Assembly: GCF_024171405.1 (NCBI RefSeq)
Contig: NZ_JALJZT010000002.1
Coordinates: forward strand, 2,542,001 to 2,606,000
Reading direction: 5' to 3'
DNA from: Qipengyuania citrea
Lineage (GTDB): Bacteria; Pseudomonadota; Alphaproteobacteria; Sphingomonadales; Sphingomonadaceae
Length of the DNA: 64,000 nucleotides
The notes below the pieces were generated by a model. It saw only the letters and a program-made list of their open reading frames with translations. It made no database searches and was not told where the DNA came from. Position 1 is the first letter of the stretch; each line of letters opens with the position of its first letter. Shown here in pieces: positions 44,045 to 53,563 of the stretch. A program made the position numbers and the translations under genes.

Positions 44045-45142
44045 ATGACCGTGCAACAAACCAGCATTTCGAGTGCCGACCTGCTTTCGCGCCGCGACGC
44101 GGGATCGGGCTGGCATGCCCAGATTCCCGACGACAAGACGATGCTGCGCGCCGCGCGCGACCTGACCAAGGACATCGCCGCGCACCGCGCCGACATCTAC
44201 TGGCCCGACATGGTCGGTTCGGCGCTGGTCGGCTATGGCGCACTGGCTGGCGCGATCCTGACCGGCAGCCTGCCGCTGGCGATCCTGCTGGCGGGCGTCG
44301 CGGTGCTCGCGCTGTATCGCGCGCTGCTGTTCATCCACGAGATCTCGCATTTGCGGAACGGTACTCTGCCCGGCTTCCGCACCGCGTGGAACGTGCTGGT
44401 CGGCATTCCCATGCTGACCCCGTCCTTCATGTATGAAGGCGTCCACACGCTGCACCACAAACGCACGCAATATGGCACGATCGAAGACCCCGAATATCTC
44501 CCGCTCGCGCTGATGAAGCCGTGGAGCCTGCCGGTGTTCGTGCTGGTCGCGCTGCTGGCACCCGCAGCGCTGCTGCTGCGCTTTGCCGTGCTGGTCCCGC
44601 TGGGCGCGATCGTCCCGCCGATCCGGCGGCTGACGTGGCAGCGGCTGAGCGCGCTCGCGATCAATCCCGAATTCCGCCGCCGTCCGCCCGAAGGCGATCT
44701 GCGTCCGCGCGTGTTCTGGCAGGAAGTGGGTGGCATGGTCTGGGGCTGGGCGCTGATTGCCAGCGTGTTCGCCTTCGGCTGGAAGCCGCTGCTGGTGGCC
44801 TTCGCGGTCGCCGCGGTGGTCGCGCTGCTCAACCAGCTGCGCACGCTGGTCGCGCATCTGTGGGAGAACGAGGGCGAGGCGATGACCGTCACCGCGCAGT
44901 TCCTCGACAGCGTCAATGTCCCGCCGCCCGGGCGGATCGCCGAAATCTGGGCGCCGGTGGGCTTGCGCTATCACGCGCTGCATCACCTGATGCCCTCGAT
45001 GCCCTATCACTCGCTGCCCGAGGCGCACCGCCGCCTGGTGGGCGAGCTGGCGACCGATTCGAGCTACCACGGCGCGAACCATGCCGGGATGGGGGTGCTG
45101 GTCGCCCGCATCGCGCGCAACACCATGCGCCCGCGCGCCTGA
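44045..45142 (+). CDS. Fatty acid desaturase family membrane protein
   Basis: A 365-residue integral membrane di-iron enzyme with the three histidine boxes HEISH, HTLHHK and HALHHL in proper order, between hydrophobic segments. Introduces double bonds or hydroxyls into acyl chains or carotenoid-like substrates; exact substrate is open. ATG chosen at MTVQQTS; an ATG 22 codons upstream only adds an unlikely basic stretch. Confidence 0.88.
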   Translation: MTVQQTSISSADLLSRRDAGSGWHAQIPDDKTMLRAARDLTKDIAAHRADIYWPDMVGSALVGYGALAGAILTGSLPLAILLAGVAVLALYRALLFIHEISHLRNGTLPGFRTAWNVLVGIPMLTPSFMYEGVHTLHHKRTQYGTIEDPEYLPLALMKPWSLPVFVLVALLAPAALLLRFAVLVPLGAIVPPIRRLTWQRLSALAINPEFRRRPPEGDLRPRVFWQEVGGMVWGWALIASVFAFGWKPLLVAFAVAAVVALLNQLRTLVAHLWENEGEAMTVTAQFLDSVNVPPPGRIAEIWAPVGLRYHALHHLMPSMPYHSLPEAHRRLVGELATDSSYHGANHAGMGVLVARIARNTMRPRA

Positions 45143-45179
45143 TCCTGCGCTGCGCCGGCGCCGCCCGGTAGCGCGCCTG

Positions 45180-45698
45180 TCAGCCGAGGAAGTGGATCAT
45201 CGCGATGCGCCGCTGGGCGGGCAGTCCGGCCTCGATCTCGGCGGCGATTTCCTCGGCGAGCCGGGGATGTGCGGCCAGGTCCTCCACTTCGACAAAGCCG
45301 ATCCGCGTGTAGAACGGACCGTTCCACGGCAGGTCGCGGAAGGTCGTCAGCGTCACCGCGCGGAAACCCGCATTGCCCGCATCGATCAGGCAGGCACGCA
45401 GCATGACCGCGCCGATGCCTTGGCCCTGGCAGCCGGGATGGACATCCATTTCGCAAATATGCAGTTCGCGGCCGCATGGCTGCGTGGCGAGGAAACCGAC
45501 GATCCGCTCACCCCTTTCGGCGACCAGGCAATGGCCGCGCGCAATCAGCCGGCGATAGTCCGCGGCGGAGCGAACCGCATCGAAATCGATCTCCGCGCAA
45601 TCGGGATCGTCCGCGAACAGCACTGCGGCGGCGCGTTCGACAGCGGGGAACGCCTCGGCATCCTCGCTTCGCGCCAGCCGAATCGAAAACTCGCTCAT
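45180..45698 (-). CDS. GNAT-family N-acetyltransferase
   Basis: A 172-residue GNAT protein: motif A MDVHPGCQGQGIGAVMLRACL binds acetyl-CoA, with RAVTLTTFRDLPWNGPFYTRIGF following. Substrate unknown. Its ATG overlaps the lptG stop, so it is read with lptF-lptG, though a functional link is not evident. Confidence 0.85.
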   Translation of the reverse strand: MSEFSIRLARSEDAEAFPAVERAAAVLFADDPDCAEIDFDAVRSAADYRRLIARGHCLVAERGERIVGFLATQPCGRELHICEMDVHPGCQGQGIGAVMLRACLIDAGNAGFRAVTLTTFRDLPWNGPFYTRIGFVEVEDLAAHPRLAEEIAAEIEAGLPAQRRIAMIHFLG

Positions 45699-46792
45699 TC
45701 CTCGGTGCGGATGAGCACCGTCTCGCCGATCAGCAGGAACAGGAAGAACGGCGCCCAGGCCGCGAGCGAGGGCGGGTAGCCGCCGAAACTGCCCATCGCG
45801 AGCGCGGCATTGTCGATCACGAAATAGGCAAAGCCCAGCGCCATCCCGATCACCGCGCGCACGAACAGCTGGCCCGACCGCGCCAGCCCGAAGGCGGCGA
45901 CCGCGCCGAGCAGCGGCATCAGGAAGGCCGACAGCGGCCCCGATATCTTGTGCCACCACTTGGCGCGCAATTCGGAGGTTCGCCGCCCCGCGCGCTCGAA
46001 TTCGGCGATCGAGCTGGTCAGCGTCCAGAAGGGTTCGGTATCTGGGTCGATCTTGGCGAGGTCGATCTGGTCGGGGGTCAGCCCTTCGCCCACCACCATG
46101 GTGGCAGGCCGTTCGGTCACTGCGTTCTGCACGCTGAAGCGGGTGATCCCCTCGAGCTGCCAGCCGGGGCTGGCATAGCGCGCGGTATCGGCCTGCACCT
46201 GTTCGACGATCATCCCCTCGGCATTGCGCTGGTACCACGTGACCTTGCGCATCGCGATCGCGTCGCCCGTACCGGCGAGATAGGCGGCGGTGAGGATATT
46301 GCCGTTGTCGGTCAGATAGATATTGGTCCGCACCCGGCTGTCGGTCGGGATGGGGCCGAAATCGACCGCTTCCCACGCCTTGAGCGTTGCGGTTGCGCGG
46401 GTAACCACGCGTTCGTTGAACCCGAAGGTGACCAGCGACACGATCCCCGCAGTCAGCAATAGCGGCGCGAGCACCTGATGCGCGGATAGCCCCGCCGCCT
46501 TCATCGCGATGACCTCGCTGTTCTGGTTGAGCGTCACCAGCGTGATCAGCGTCGCCAGCAGCACCGAATAGGGCAGGAAGCGCGAGATCAGCTGCGGTAT
46601 CCGCAGCCCCGCATAGGTCAGCAGCTCGCCCTGCCCGTTACCCGGCACGGCGAGGATTTCGCCGCTGCTCGAAAGCAGGTCGAGCATCATCAGCACCAGC
46701 ACCAGCACGAACAGCATGGCCGCGATGCGCACGGCAAAGAGTTTCGCCAGATACAGCGTCAGCGTGCGCGAGGGAAAGAAGTCGAGCTGCAT
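45695..46792 (-). CDS. lptG: LPS export ABC permease LptG
   Basis: A 365-residue YjgP/YjgQ family permease: TM1 after LTLYLAKLFAVRIAAMLF, two TMs at LPYSVLLATLITLVTLNQNSEVIAMKAAGLS (the coupling-helix region contacting LptB), a periplasmic beta-jellyroll, and three C-terminal TMs. It extracts LPS from the inner membrane with LptF and LptB. Ten bases downstream of lptF. Confidence 0.93.
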   Translation of the reverse strand: MQLDFFPSRTLTLYLAKLFAVRIAAMLFVLVLVLMMLDLLSSSGEILAVPGNGQGELLTYAGLRIPQLISRFLPYSVLLATLITLVTLNQNSEVIAMKAAGLSAHQVLAPLLLTAGIVSLVTFGFNERVVTRATATLKAWEAVDFGPIPTDSRVRTNIYLTDNGNILTAAYLAGTGDAIAMRKVTWYQRNAEGMIVEQVQADTARYASPGWQLEGITRFSVQNAVTERPATMVVGEGLTPDQIDLAKIDPDTEPFWTLTSSIAEFERAGRRTSELRAKWWHKISGPLSAFLMPLLGAVAAFGLARSGQLFVRAVIGMALGFAYFVIDNAALAMGSFGGYPPSLAAWAPFFLFLLIGETVLIRTEE

Positions 46793-46801
46793 GGGTTCCT
46801 G

Positions 46802-48022
46802 CTATTCGGCGGCTGCGAGGTCGATCTTGAGCCGCCGTCGGCGGAACAGCCGCCCGATCCGCTTGGCGACCTTGTCGAACCAGATTTCCAGCGCCCCGAT
46901 CGCCTGTCCGCCGGGGACATGCGCAACGCGCCAGTACATCCACCCGATCAGCGCGGCAAACAGCAGGAACGGCCCCCACAGCGCAAGGAACGGGTCGAGC
47001 CGGCCGAGCGCGGCGATATCCTCGCCGTACTGGTTCACCTTGTGATAGGCGACCACCATGATGATCGACAGGAACACGCCGAGCGCGCTGGTCGATCGCT
47101 TGGGCGGCACGCCCAGCGCCACGGCGAGCAGCGGCAGCAGCGCCATCATCACCACTTCGACCAGCCGGAAGTTGAAGCTCGCCTGGCTGGCATCGCGTTT
47201 GTCGTCGGGCTGCTCGTCGCTCCACCCGACGCGGAGCAGTTCGGGCAGGATATATTCGCGCTCGGCATCGCCCCGGTCGCGGAATTGCTCGATCGCGGGC
47301 AGATCGATCGGCAGATCGTGACGGGTGAAGGTCAGCACGCGCGGCGTCTGGCTGCCCGTGTCCTGGACGATCGTGCCATTGGTCAGCCGCAGGATGATCG
47401 TGTCGGGGCTGTCGGTGGTGGCGAGAAAGGCGCCTTCCTTGGCGGAGATCGACAGCACCTGGTCCTGGTCGTTTGCCACGCGCGCGAAGATGCCCTTCAG
47501 GCGGCGCCCGTCGTCTTCGCTTTCCTCGATCCGCAGCGCCATGCGATCCGCCAGCGTGGTAAACTCGCCGACCTTGATCGAGGCGCCGAGCGCGCCCGAG
47601 CGCAGCTCGTATTCCATCTGCTCGTAATAATAGCGGCTGACCGGCTGGATAAAGAACACCAGCGCGACATTGACGATCATCAGCACTGCAGTGATCGCGT
47701 ACGGCACCCTCAGCAGCCGCCCGTAGCCGAGCCCGACCGCGCGCAGCACATCGAGTTCGCTCGATGTCGCCAGCTTGCGAAAAGCGAGGAGGATGCCGAG
47801 CAGCAGGCCCAGCGGGATGGCGAGGCTGGCATATTCGGGCACCAGCGCGATCAGCATCTTGAACACGACCCCCACGGGTCCGCCCTCGATCGCGACGAAA
47901 TCGAACAGCCGCAGCATCTTGTCGAGCACGAGCAGCGAAGCGGCGATGGCGAACACCGAAAGCATCGGCACGATCACGAGCCGGAAGATATAGCGATCTA
48001 TGGCGGGCAGGAATCTGAGCAA
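46802..48022 (-). CDS. lptF: LPS export ABC permease LptF
   Basis: A 406-residue permease of the same fold: IDRYIFRLVIVPMLSVFAIAASLLVLDKMLRLFDF, LVPEYASLAIPLGLLLGILLAFRKLATSSELDVLRAVGLG, a periplasmic jellyroll and C-terminal TMs ending with a basic tail (KRIGRLFRRRRLKIDL). Pairs with lptG in the Lpt bridge. Confidence 0.93.
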   Translation of the reverse strand: MLRFLPAIDRYIFRLVIVPMLSVFAIAASLLVLDKMLRLFDFVAIEGGPVGVVFKMLIALVPEYASLAIPLGLLLGILLAFRKLATSSELDVLRAVGLGYGRLLRVPYAITAVLMIVNVALVFFIQPVSRYYYEQMEYELRSGALGASIKVGEFTTLADRMALRIEESEDDGRRLKGIFARVANDQDQVLSISAKEGAFLATTDSPDTIILRLTNGTIVQDTGSQTPRVLTFTRHDLPIDLPAIEQFRDRGDAEREYILPELLRVGWSDEQPDDKRDASQASFNFRLVEVVMMALLPLLAVALGVPPKRSTSALGVFLSIIMVVAYHKVNQYGEDIAALGRLDPFLALWGPFLLFAALIGWMYWRVAHVPGGQAIGALEIWFDKVAKRIGRLFRRRRLKIDLAAAE

Positions 48023-48105
48023 GGTGTCGCCGGTCAGTTATTTTCGCCGGACGCCCTAGCGCGCTTTTCGGCGCAGGTCATGTCCCTTGTGCCGCGCCGC
48101 GGGGC

Positions 48106-48468
48106 TCAGGCTTTCTCGAGCGTGCACTGCAGCGGGTGCTGGTTCTGGCGCGCGAAATCCATCACCTGGTGCACCTTGGTTTCGGCGACCTCATAGGGGA
48201 AGATCCCGCAGATGCCGACGCCCTTCTGGTGGACATGCAGCATCACGCGGGTCGCCTCTTCCATATCCATCTTGAAGAAGCGCTTGAGCACGATCACGAC
48301 GAATTCCATCGGGGTGTAATCGTCATTGAGCAGCAGCACCTTGTACTGGCTCGGCTTCTTGGGCTTGGCGCGGGTCTTGGTGGCAATGCCGACCTGACCC
48401 TCGCCTTCGCGCGTGTCGTCATTGTCGTCGGCAGCGCAGATCGGGAAGGGGGGCAGAATCTCGGTCAT
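48106..48468 (-). CDS. clpS: ClpS N-degron adaptor
   Basis: A 120-residue adaptor: disordered acidic N-terminus, then [57 protein letters not shown], the residues that bind ClpA and N-terminal Leu/Phe/Tyr/Trp. Works downstream of the Aat transferase also found in this window. Confidence 0.95.
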   Translation of the reverse strand: MTEILPPFPICAADDNDDTREGEGQVGIATKTRAKPKKPSQYKVLLLNDDYTPMEFVVIVLKRFFKMDMEEATRVMLHVHQKGVGICGIFPYEVAETKVHQVMDFARQNQHPLQCTLEKA

Positions 48469-48573
48469 TGCGGAGCCCAATATCGTATCGCATCGCCAAA
48501 TCGCAAGCCGCGAGCGGCGCGCGCTGCCGATTGCGCGGCGGGAACCGCGCGCGGCGAGGGCGGAGAAGGATAG

Positions 48574-48606
48574 AAAAAGGGCCGGATGGCAAATACCATC
48601 CGGCCC
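48574..48606 (-). terminator. Intrinsic terminator downstream of the phasin gene
   Basis: On the minus strand GGGCCGGATGG-TATTTG-CCATCCGGCCC (complement of 48579-48606) is followed by TTTTT (complement of 48574-48578). Perfect 11-bp stem, 71 bases past the phasin stop. Confidence 0.9.
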
Positions 48607-48676
48607 ACGGTATCCAATTTCACCGAGCGAGGGAGAGAGGAGAGAGCCCGGCGGAATTGAAGCTGGTTGACGCCGT

Positions 48677-49426
48677 TCAGGCGGCCTTGCCGACCTTTTC
48701 GGCAGCAAGGCTCATGCGGTTCGACATCGGGGCGAACGCCTCGTTGACGAGCTTGAGCATGGTTTCGGTGTTCTTCGACGTGGTCGAGACCATCGCGTCG
48801 AAATTGCGGCGGGCAATCTCGCCCTGCAGCTGGAACATCTCGGTCGGCGACTTGATCGCGGCGAACTTCTTGACGTCGTCCTGCGTGGTCTCGGCAACCG
48901 ACTTGGCTTCCTCGACGCAGGTGCGGCCCATGTCCTGGATGCCGCTGGCAAGGATCTTGCCCGATTCCACGAGCGCTTCGAGATTGCCCTTCTGGAACGC
49001 GACGGCTTCCTTGGTCATCTCGGTGCCCTTGTCATAGGCCGACTTGACGCGGGCCTGCATGTCGGCGGCCAGTTCCTGGGCCTTGGCGGTGTATTCGGTG
49101 GTGGTGTCGTTCTTGGCGGTGGCCATGATGGTTTCCTTCAACTGGGGGATCGGGGTGGTCGGGGCAGCAGCGGCCTTCGCGGGGGCAGCCTTGGACGTCG
49201 GGGCAGCGACCGGCTTTTTTGCCGGGGCGGCCTTCTTGGCGACGGCCTTTTTCGGTGCGGCTTTCTTCACCGCGACCTTCTTCGGCGCCGCTTTGGCGGG
49301 CTTCGCAACCGCCTCGGCGACCTTTGCGGTATTCACCGGGGCCGCCTGGTCCCCATCGACGGCCTGCGCGACCTTCGTGGTGCTCACCGTGGCGGCGGCA
49401 TCGCTCTTGCTCGGGCTCTCGGCCAT
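48677..49426 (-). CDS. Phasin family PHA granule protein with histone-like N-terminus
   Basis: A 249-residue protein. Residues about 45-95 are an Ala/Lys/Pro-rich, histone-H1-like stretch with repeated AAPKK/VAKKA units that could bind DNA; residues 100-249 form the amphipathic phasin domain ([26 protein letters not shown] ... [20 protein letters not shown]). This composition recalls PhaM/PhaF-type phasins that tether PHA granules to the nucleoid. It has its own terminator and twin palindromic operators upstream. Confidence 0.85.
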   Translation of the reverse strand: MAESPSKSDAAATVSTTKVAQAVDGDQAAPVNTAKVAEAVAKPAKAAPKKVAVKKAAPKKAVAKKAAPAKKPVAAPTSKAAPAKAAAAPTTPIPQLKETIMATAKNDTTTEYTAKAQELAADMQARVKSAYDKGTEMTKEAVAFQKGNLEALVESGKILASGIQDMGRTCVEEAKSVAETTQDDVKKFAAIKSPTEMFQLQGEIARRNFDAMVSTTSKNTETMLKLVNEAFAPMSNRMSLAAEKVGKAA

Positions 49427-49441
49427 GGGGAAACCTCACTT

Positions 49442-49504
49442 TTGTTGCAGTGCACAAAATAGGCATTGCAACCGCGAAGTCAAGCAGATTTGTGCAGTGC
49501 ACAA
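49442..49504 (-). promoter_or_regulatory. Two palindromic operators ahead of the phasin gene (PhaR-like?)
   Basis: TTGTGCAGTGCACAA at 49490-49504 is a perfect palindrome; TTGTTGCAGTGCACAA at 49442-49457 is a near copy, centres about 47 bases apart. They lie 15-80 bases before the phasin start. TGC/GCA-rich palindromes at phasin promoters are typical of the PHA-responsive repressor PhaR in alphaproteobacteria. Confidence 0.6.
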
Positions 49505-49533
49505 TAAAGCGGATCGGCGCGTTTGTGCGCGCG

Positions 49534-51399
49534 TTAGCGCGTGGCGACGTAGCGTCCCGGCGCGTCTTCGATCACGGTGTCGCCGCGCCCCCCCGGCTTG
49601 CGCTTGCCCTTGGCGGGCACCGTCGCGCCATCCTGTGCGCGCAGCCACTCGATCCAGTCGGGCCACCAGCTGCCCTTGTGTTCGGCGGCGCCTTCACGGA
49701 ATTCGGGCAGGCTGCGCGGCGCGGCGTCATTGGTCCAGTACTGGTATTTCTGCGCCTCGGGCGGGTTCACCACGCCGGCAATATGACCCGAGCCGGCGAG
49801 TACGAATTTGAGCGGGCCGGTGAAATGGTCGGTCATCCGCCAGACGCTTTCGGCAGGGGCGATATGGTCTTCCTTGCCCGCCTGGATATAGGCCGGGGTC
49901 GCAACCAGCCCGAGATCGATCGGAGTGCCGTCGACGCTCAGCGCATCCGCTTCGACCAGCCGGTTGTCGCGGTAGAGATCGCGCAGATATTGTTCGTGCC
50001 ACTTGGCGGGCAGGTTGGTCACATCGCCGTTCCAGTGGAGCAGGTCGAAGGCCGGGTAATTCTCGCCCAGCAGGTAATTGTTGACCACGTAGTTCCAGAT
50101 CAGATCGGTGCCGCGCAGCAGGTTGAAGGTCGCCGCCATGTACCGCCCGTCGAGATAGCCATCGGCGGTCATCGCCTTGACCACGCCCAGTTGCGGATCG
50201 TCGACGAAATTGAGCAGCTCGCCCGCTTTCTCGAAATCGACCTGCGCGGTGAAGAAGGTCGCGCTCGCGACCTTGTCCTGCTCGCCGCGGCGGTGGAGCA
50301 GCGCAAGCGTGGCAGCGAGCGTGGTCCCCGCCACGCAATAGCCGATCGCGTGGACCGCGGGCACGTCCAGCCGCGCGCGGATATGGTCGATCGCATCGAT
50401 CTGCGCGCGGACGTAATCGTCCCACACCACGTCGCGCATGCTTGCATCGGCCGATTTCCAGCTGACCATGAATACGGTGACGCCCTGTTCGACCGCCCAG
50501 CGCACGAAGCTTTTCTTGGGGTTGAGGTCGAGGATGTAGAAGCGGTTGATCCACGGCGGGAAGATCACCAGCGGCGTTTCCATCACCGTGTCGGTGGTCG
50601 GCGAATACTGGATCAGCTGGTAGAGCGGGGTTTCGTGCACGACCTTGCCCGGCGTCACGGCGATGTTCTCGCCCAGCGTGAAGGCGCTGTCGTCGGTGTG
50701 GCTCAATTGCCCGCGCCGCAGGTCGGCGAGCAGGTGTTCCATGCCGCGCACCAGATTGTCGCCACGCGTCTCCAGCGTCCGCTCCATCACCACCGGGTTG
50801 AGCAGCGGGAAATTGGACGGGCTCGCCGCCTCGGTGATCGTCCGGGTGGTGAAGCGCAGCTGTTCGCGTTTCTCGTCCGACAGGCCCTCCATGCGGTCGA
50901 CCATCTCGGCAACGCGTTCGGCGAGGAAGAGATAGGTCTGGTGGATCAGCGCATAGGCGGGGTGCGCGCGCCAGCGCGGGTCGGCAAAGCGGCGGTCCGA
51001 ACGCGGCAGGTCGGGGTCGCCCTCGGCCACCGGTTGCCCCTCGGGGCTGAGCCCGTATTGCCCGAGCACCTGCTGCCACAGCGCCATGCCTTCCTGCATC
51101 AGCGCCTGCTGCCGCGCGGGATCGGCGAGCGGCATCTGGCGGTACCAGTCATCGGCCATGCGCATCCAGCGCGCCGGATCGAAATAGGCGGCGAAGGCCT
51201 GCGGATCGCCCAGCTGCTCGGTCTGGTATTCGAGCCACATGCCCTGCAGCTTCGTCCCGACTTCGGCCCAGTGCTGCATGTCTTCGGGTTTCAGCGCCGT
51301 GCCGGTGGTCGCTTCGGTCAGCGGCGCGAACAGCGCCCGCGCGAGTTTGGCCGGGGCTTCGAACATGTTCGTGAAGGGATCGGGGCCGTCGTCGGTCAT
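49534..51399 (-). CDS. phaC: Class I poly(3-hydroxyalkanoate) synthase
   Basis: A 621-residue PHA synthase with the lipase-like box GYCVAGTT whose Cys (near 354) is the nucleophile, PPWINRFYILDLNP, and the late Asp/His regions VATPAYIQAGKEDHIAP and LAGSGHIAGVVNPP. It polymerises (R)-3-hydroxyacyl-CoA. Of the two adjacent ATGs, 51399 is chosen because AGGAG is five bases upstream. It reads toward the phasin gene; phaA/phaB are not in the window. Confidence 0.95.
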   Translation of the reverse strand: MTDDGPDPFTNMFEAPAKLARALFAPLTEATTGTALKPEDMQHWAEVGTKLQGMWLEYQTEQLGDPQAFAAYFDPARWMRMADDWYRQMPLADPARQQALMQEGMALWQQVLGQYGLSPEGQPVAEGDPDLPRSDRRFADPRWRAHPAYALIHQTYLFLAERVAEMVDRMEGLSDEKREQLRFTTRTITEAASPSNFPLLNPVVMERTLETRGDNLVRGMEHLLADLRRGQLSHTDDSAFTLGENIAVTPGKVVHETPLYQLIQYSPTTDTVMETPLVIFPPWINRFYILDLNPKKSFVRWAVEQGVTVFMVSWKSADASMRDVVWDDYVRAQIDAIDHIRARLDVPAVHAIGYCVAGTTLAATLALLHRRGEQDKVASATFFTAQVDFEKAGELLNFVDDPQLGVVKAMTADGYLDGRYMAATFNLLRGTDLIWNYVVNNYLLGENYPAFDLLHWNGDVTNLPAKWHEQYLRDLYRDNRLVEADALSVDGTPIDLGLVATPAYIQAGKEDHIAPAESVWRMTDHFTGPLKFVLAGSGHIAGVVNPPEAQKYQYWTNDAAPRSLPEFREGAAEHKGSWWPDWIEWLRAQDGATVPAKGKRKPGGRGDTVIEDAPGRYVATR

Positions 51400-51534
51400 C
51401 ATCGCTCCTGCCTGCTGCCAAGCGTCTGTTGGGGGGACGATAGGATATTCCGCCGCCGCATGCACGCGTGCCGATTGCACCTGCATGATGAATAGGTAAT
51501 CAGTGTGACTCGCCTACAGCCCGAAAGAGCCACG

Positions 51535-52722
51535 ATGTCCGACGAATTCTACCGTATCAAGCGCCTGCCGCCCTATGTCATCGCCGAAGTCAACGCGATG
51601 CGGCATGCGGCGCGGCGCGCGGGACGCGACATCATCGATCTCGGCATGGGCAATCCCGACCATCCGCCGCCGCAGCATGTGATCGACAAATTGTGCGAAG
51701 TCGCCGCCAAGCCCAGCGCGCATGGTTATTCGCAATCGAAGGGGATCCCCGGCCTGCGCAAGGCCCAGGCCAATTACTACGCCCGCCGGTTCGAGGTCGA
51801 ACTCGATCCCGAAAGCGAGGTGGTGGTGACGATGGGGTCGAAGGAAGGCCTGTCGTCGATGGCCACCGCGATCACCGCACCGGGCGATGTCGTGCTGGCG
51901 CCCAGCCCGTCCTATCCGATCCACACCTTCGGCTTCATCATCGCCGGGGCGACGATCCGCAGCGTGCCGACCACGCCCGACGAATACTACTGGAAGGCGC
52001 TCGACAACGCGATGGCCTATACCGTGCCGCGGCCGACGGTGCTGGTGGTCAATTATCCCAGCAATCCCACCGCCGAGACGGTCGATCTCGCCTTTTACGA
52101 GCGGCTGGTCGCCTGGGCGCGCGAAAACAAGGTCTGGGTGCTGTCCGACCTCGCCTATTCGGAACTCTATTACGACGGCAAGCCGACCCGCTCGATCCTC
52201 GAAGTGCCCGGCGCCAAGGACGTCGCGGTCGAGTTTACCTCGATGTCGAAAACCTATTCGATGGCCGGCTGGCGGATGGGCTTCGCGGTCGGTAACCCGA
52301 CGCTGATCTCCGCGCTGTCGCGGGTGAAGTCCTATCTCGACTACGGCGCCTTTACCCCGATCCAGGCGGCCGCCTGCGCCGCGCTCAACGGCCCGCAGGA
52401 CGTGGTCGAGGAAAACCGCGCGCGCTACCAGCACCGGCGTGACGTGATGGTCGAAAGCTTCGCCCGCGCCGGCTGGGACATTCCCTCGCCGCCCGCCAGC
52501 ATGTTCGCCTGGGCCAAGCTGCCGCCGGGCTTCGAGGAAATGGGCAGTCTCGAGTTTTCCAAGCAATTGCTCGAGCATGCCGATGTCGCGGTCGCGGCGG
52601 GCGTCGGCTATGGCGAGGAAGGCGAAGGCCATGTCCGCATCGCCATGGTCGAGAACGAGCAGCGCATCCGCCAGGCCGCGCGCAACATCAAGCGGTTCCT
52701 CGCCGAACACGCGCGCCGCTAG
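51535..52722 (+). CDS. Class I/II PLP aminotransferase (AlaC / LL-DAP aminotransferase-like)
   Basis: A 395-residue fold-type I aminotransferase: IDLGMGNPDHPPP, VVNYPSNPTAETV, DLAYSELYYDG and Schiff-base Lys in SMSKTYSMAGWRMGF (near 240). Pattern matches the subgroup annotated as glutamate-pyruvate (AlaC) or LL-diaminopimelate aminotransferase. The ATG of MSDEFYRIKRLP is the family start. Divergent from phaC. Confidence 0.88.
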   Translation: MSDEFYRIKRLPPYVIAEVNAMRHAARRAGRDIIDLGMGNPDHPPPQHVIDKLCEVAAKPSAHGYSQSKGIPGLRKAQANYYARRFEVELDPESEVVVTMGSKEGLSSMATAITAPGDVVLAPSPSYPIHTFGFIIAGATIRSVPTTPDEYYWKALDNAMAYTVPRPTVLVVNYPSNPTAETVDLAFYERLVAWARENKVWVLSDLAYSELYYDGKPTRSILEVPGAKDVAVEFTSMSKTYSMAGWRMGFAVGNPTLISALSRVKSYLDYGAFTPIQAAACAALNGPQDVVEENRARYQHRRDVMVESFARAGWDIPSPPASMFAWAKLPPGFEEMGSLEFSKQLLEHADVAVAAGVGYGEEGEGHVRIAMVENEQRIRQAARNIKRFLAEHARR

Positions 52723-52829
52723 CGCCAGAGATACATCCGGATCGGGCGCATCTCCGCGCCAGCCCGGTTTGCAAACGATTTCCTCTACTTAGTCTGCGAC
52801 TCATATCGGAGTACCGAGAGGGTCGATTC

Positions 52830-53483
52830 GTGAGGGGTCCGACATTCGTATGGCTGTCGACCAGCCCGATTGTTCCGATCCGGTGGGATTTGCGGTTGGC
52901 GGACTGGTCGATGAAGCATGCGCGCGAGACCGGGGGGCTCCCCGGCATGCTCGATTGGCGCGCGGCCAGCAGGCCGGGCGACTGGCGCGAACTGGCGGCG
53001 CGTGGGCGGATCGTTGCGGTCGGCGTCGACAATGCGTGGGAACGCGCACGGCTGCTCGATCACGGGCTGGGCGATGCGCTTGCCAGCCATGTCGCGCATG
53101 TCGAACTCGATGCGCGGCTGTCGCGGATCCATGGCCAGGCGGCGGGTCTTCCGCGGCGCATCCAGGCCGGCCCCGTGCTGCTCGACCTGTTCCACCGCGA
53201 CGGGCGGCTGCACGGTCGCTGGCTCGGCCTCCATCCGCGTGAATTCGCGCTGCTCTGGCGGCTGGCGGAAACCCCCGGTCAGCAGGTGACGCGCGCGCAA
53301 TTGCTGCGCGATGTCTGGCGGCTCGACCACGTGCCCGAAACCAATTCGCTCGAAGTGCATGTCTCGCGGCTGCGCGCCAAGCTCCACGTCTCGCGCTGCG
53401 GCTGGCTGGTCGAAACGCACCCGGAGGGTGGCTACCGGCTGGCGGCTGACGGCGTCGCCCCGCCGCTCGCCCGTTCTGCGTGA
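52830..53483 (+). CDS. Orphan OmpR-type winged-helix regulator with degenerate receiver
   Basis: A 217-residue protein: the C-terminal 100 residues are an OmpR/PhoB DNA-binding domain (LHPREFALLWRLAETPGQQVTRAQLLRDVWRLDHVPETNSLEVHVSRLRAKL, GGYRL). The N-terminal part has the size of a receiver but lacks the acidic pocket and the phospho-acceptor Asp, so it is probably phosphorylation-independent. GTG start with GAGAGGG upstream. No kinase partner nearby. Confidence 0.8.
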   Translation: MRGPTFVWLSTSPIVPIRWDLRLADWSMKHARETGGLPGMLDWRAASRPGDWRELAARGRIVAVGVDNAWERARLLDHGLGDALASHVAHVELDARLSRIHGQAAGLPRRIQAGPVLLDLFHRDGRLHGRWLGLHPREFALLWRLAETPGQQVTRAQLLRDVWRLDHVPETNSLEVHVSRLRAKLHVSRCGWLVETHPEGGYRLAADGVAPPLARSA

Positions 53484-53563
53484 TCGCCCGCGGCGCAACT
53501 GGACTTGTCCCGCCCGATGGCTACCAAGGCGCCAAGGGATAATTTCGGAAGAGAGGCACTGCC

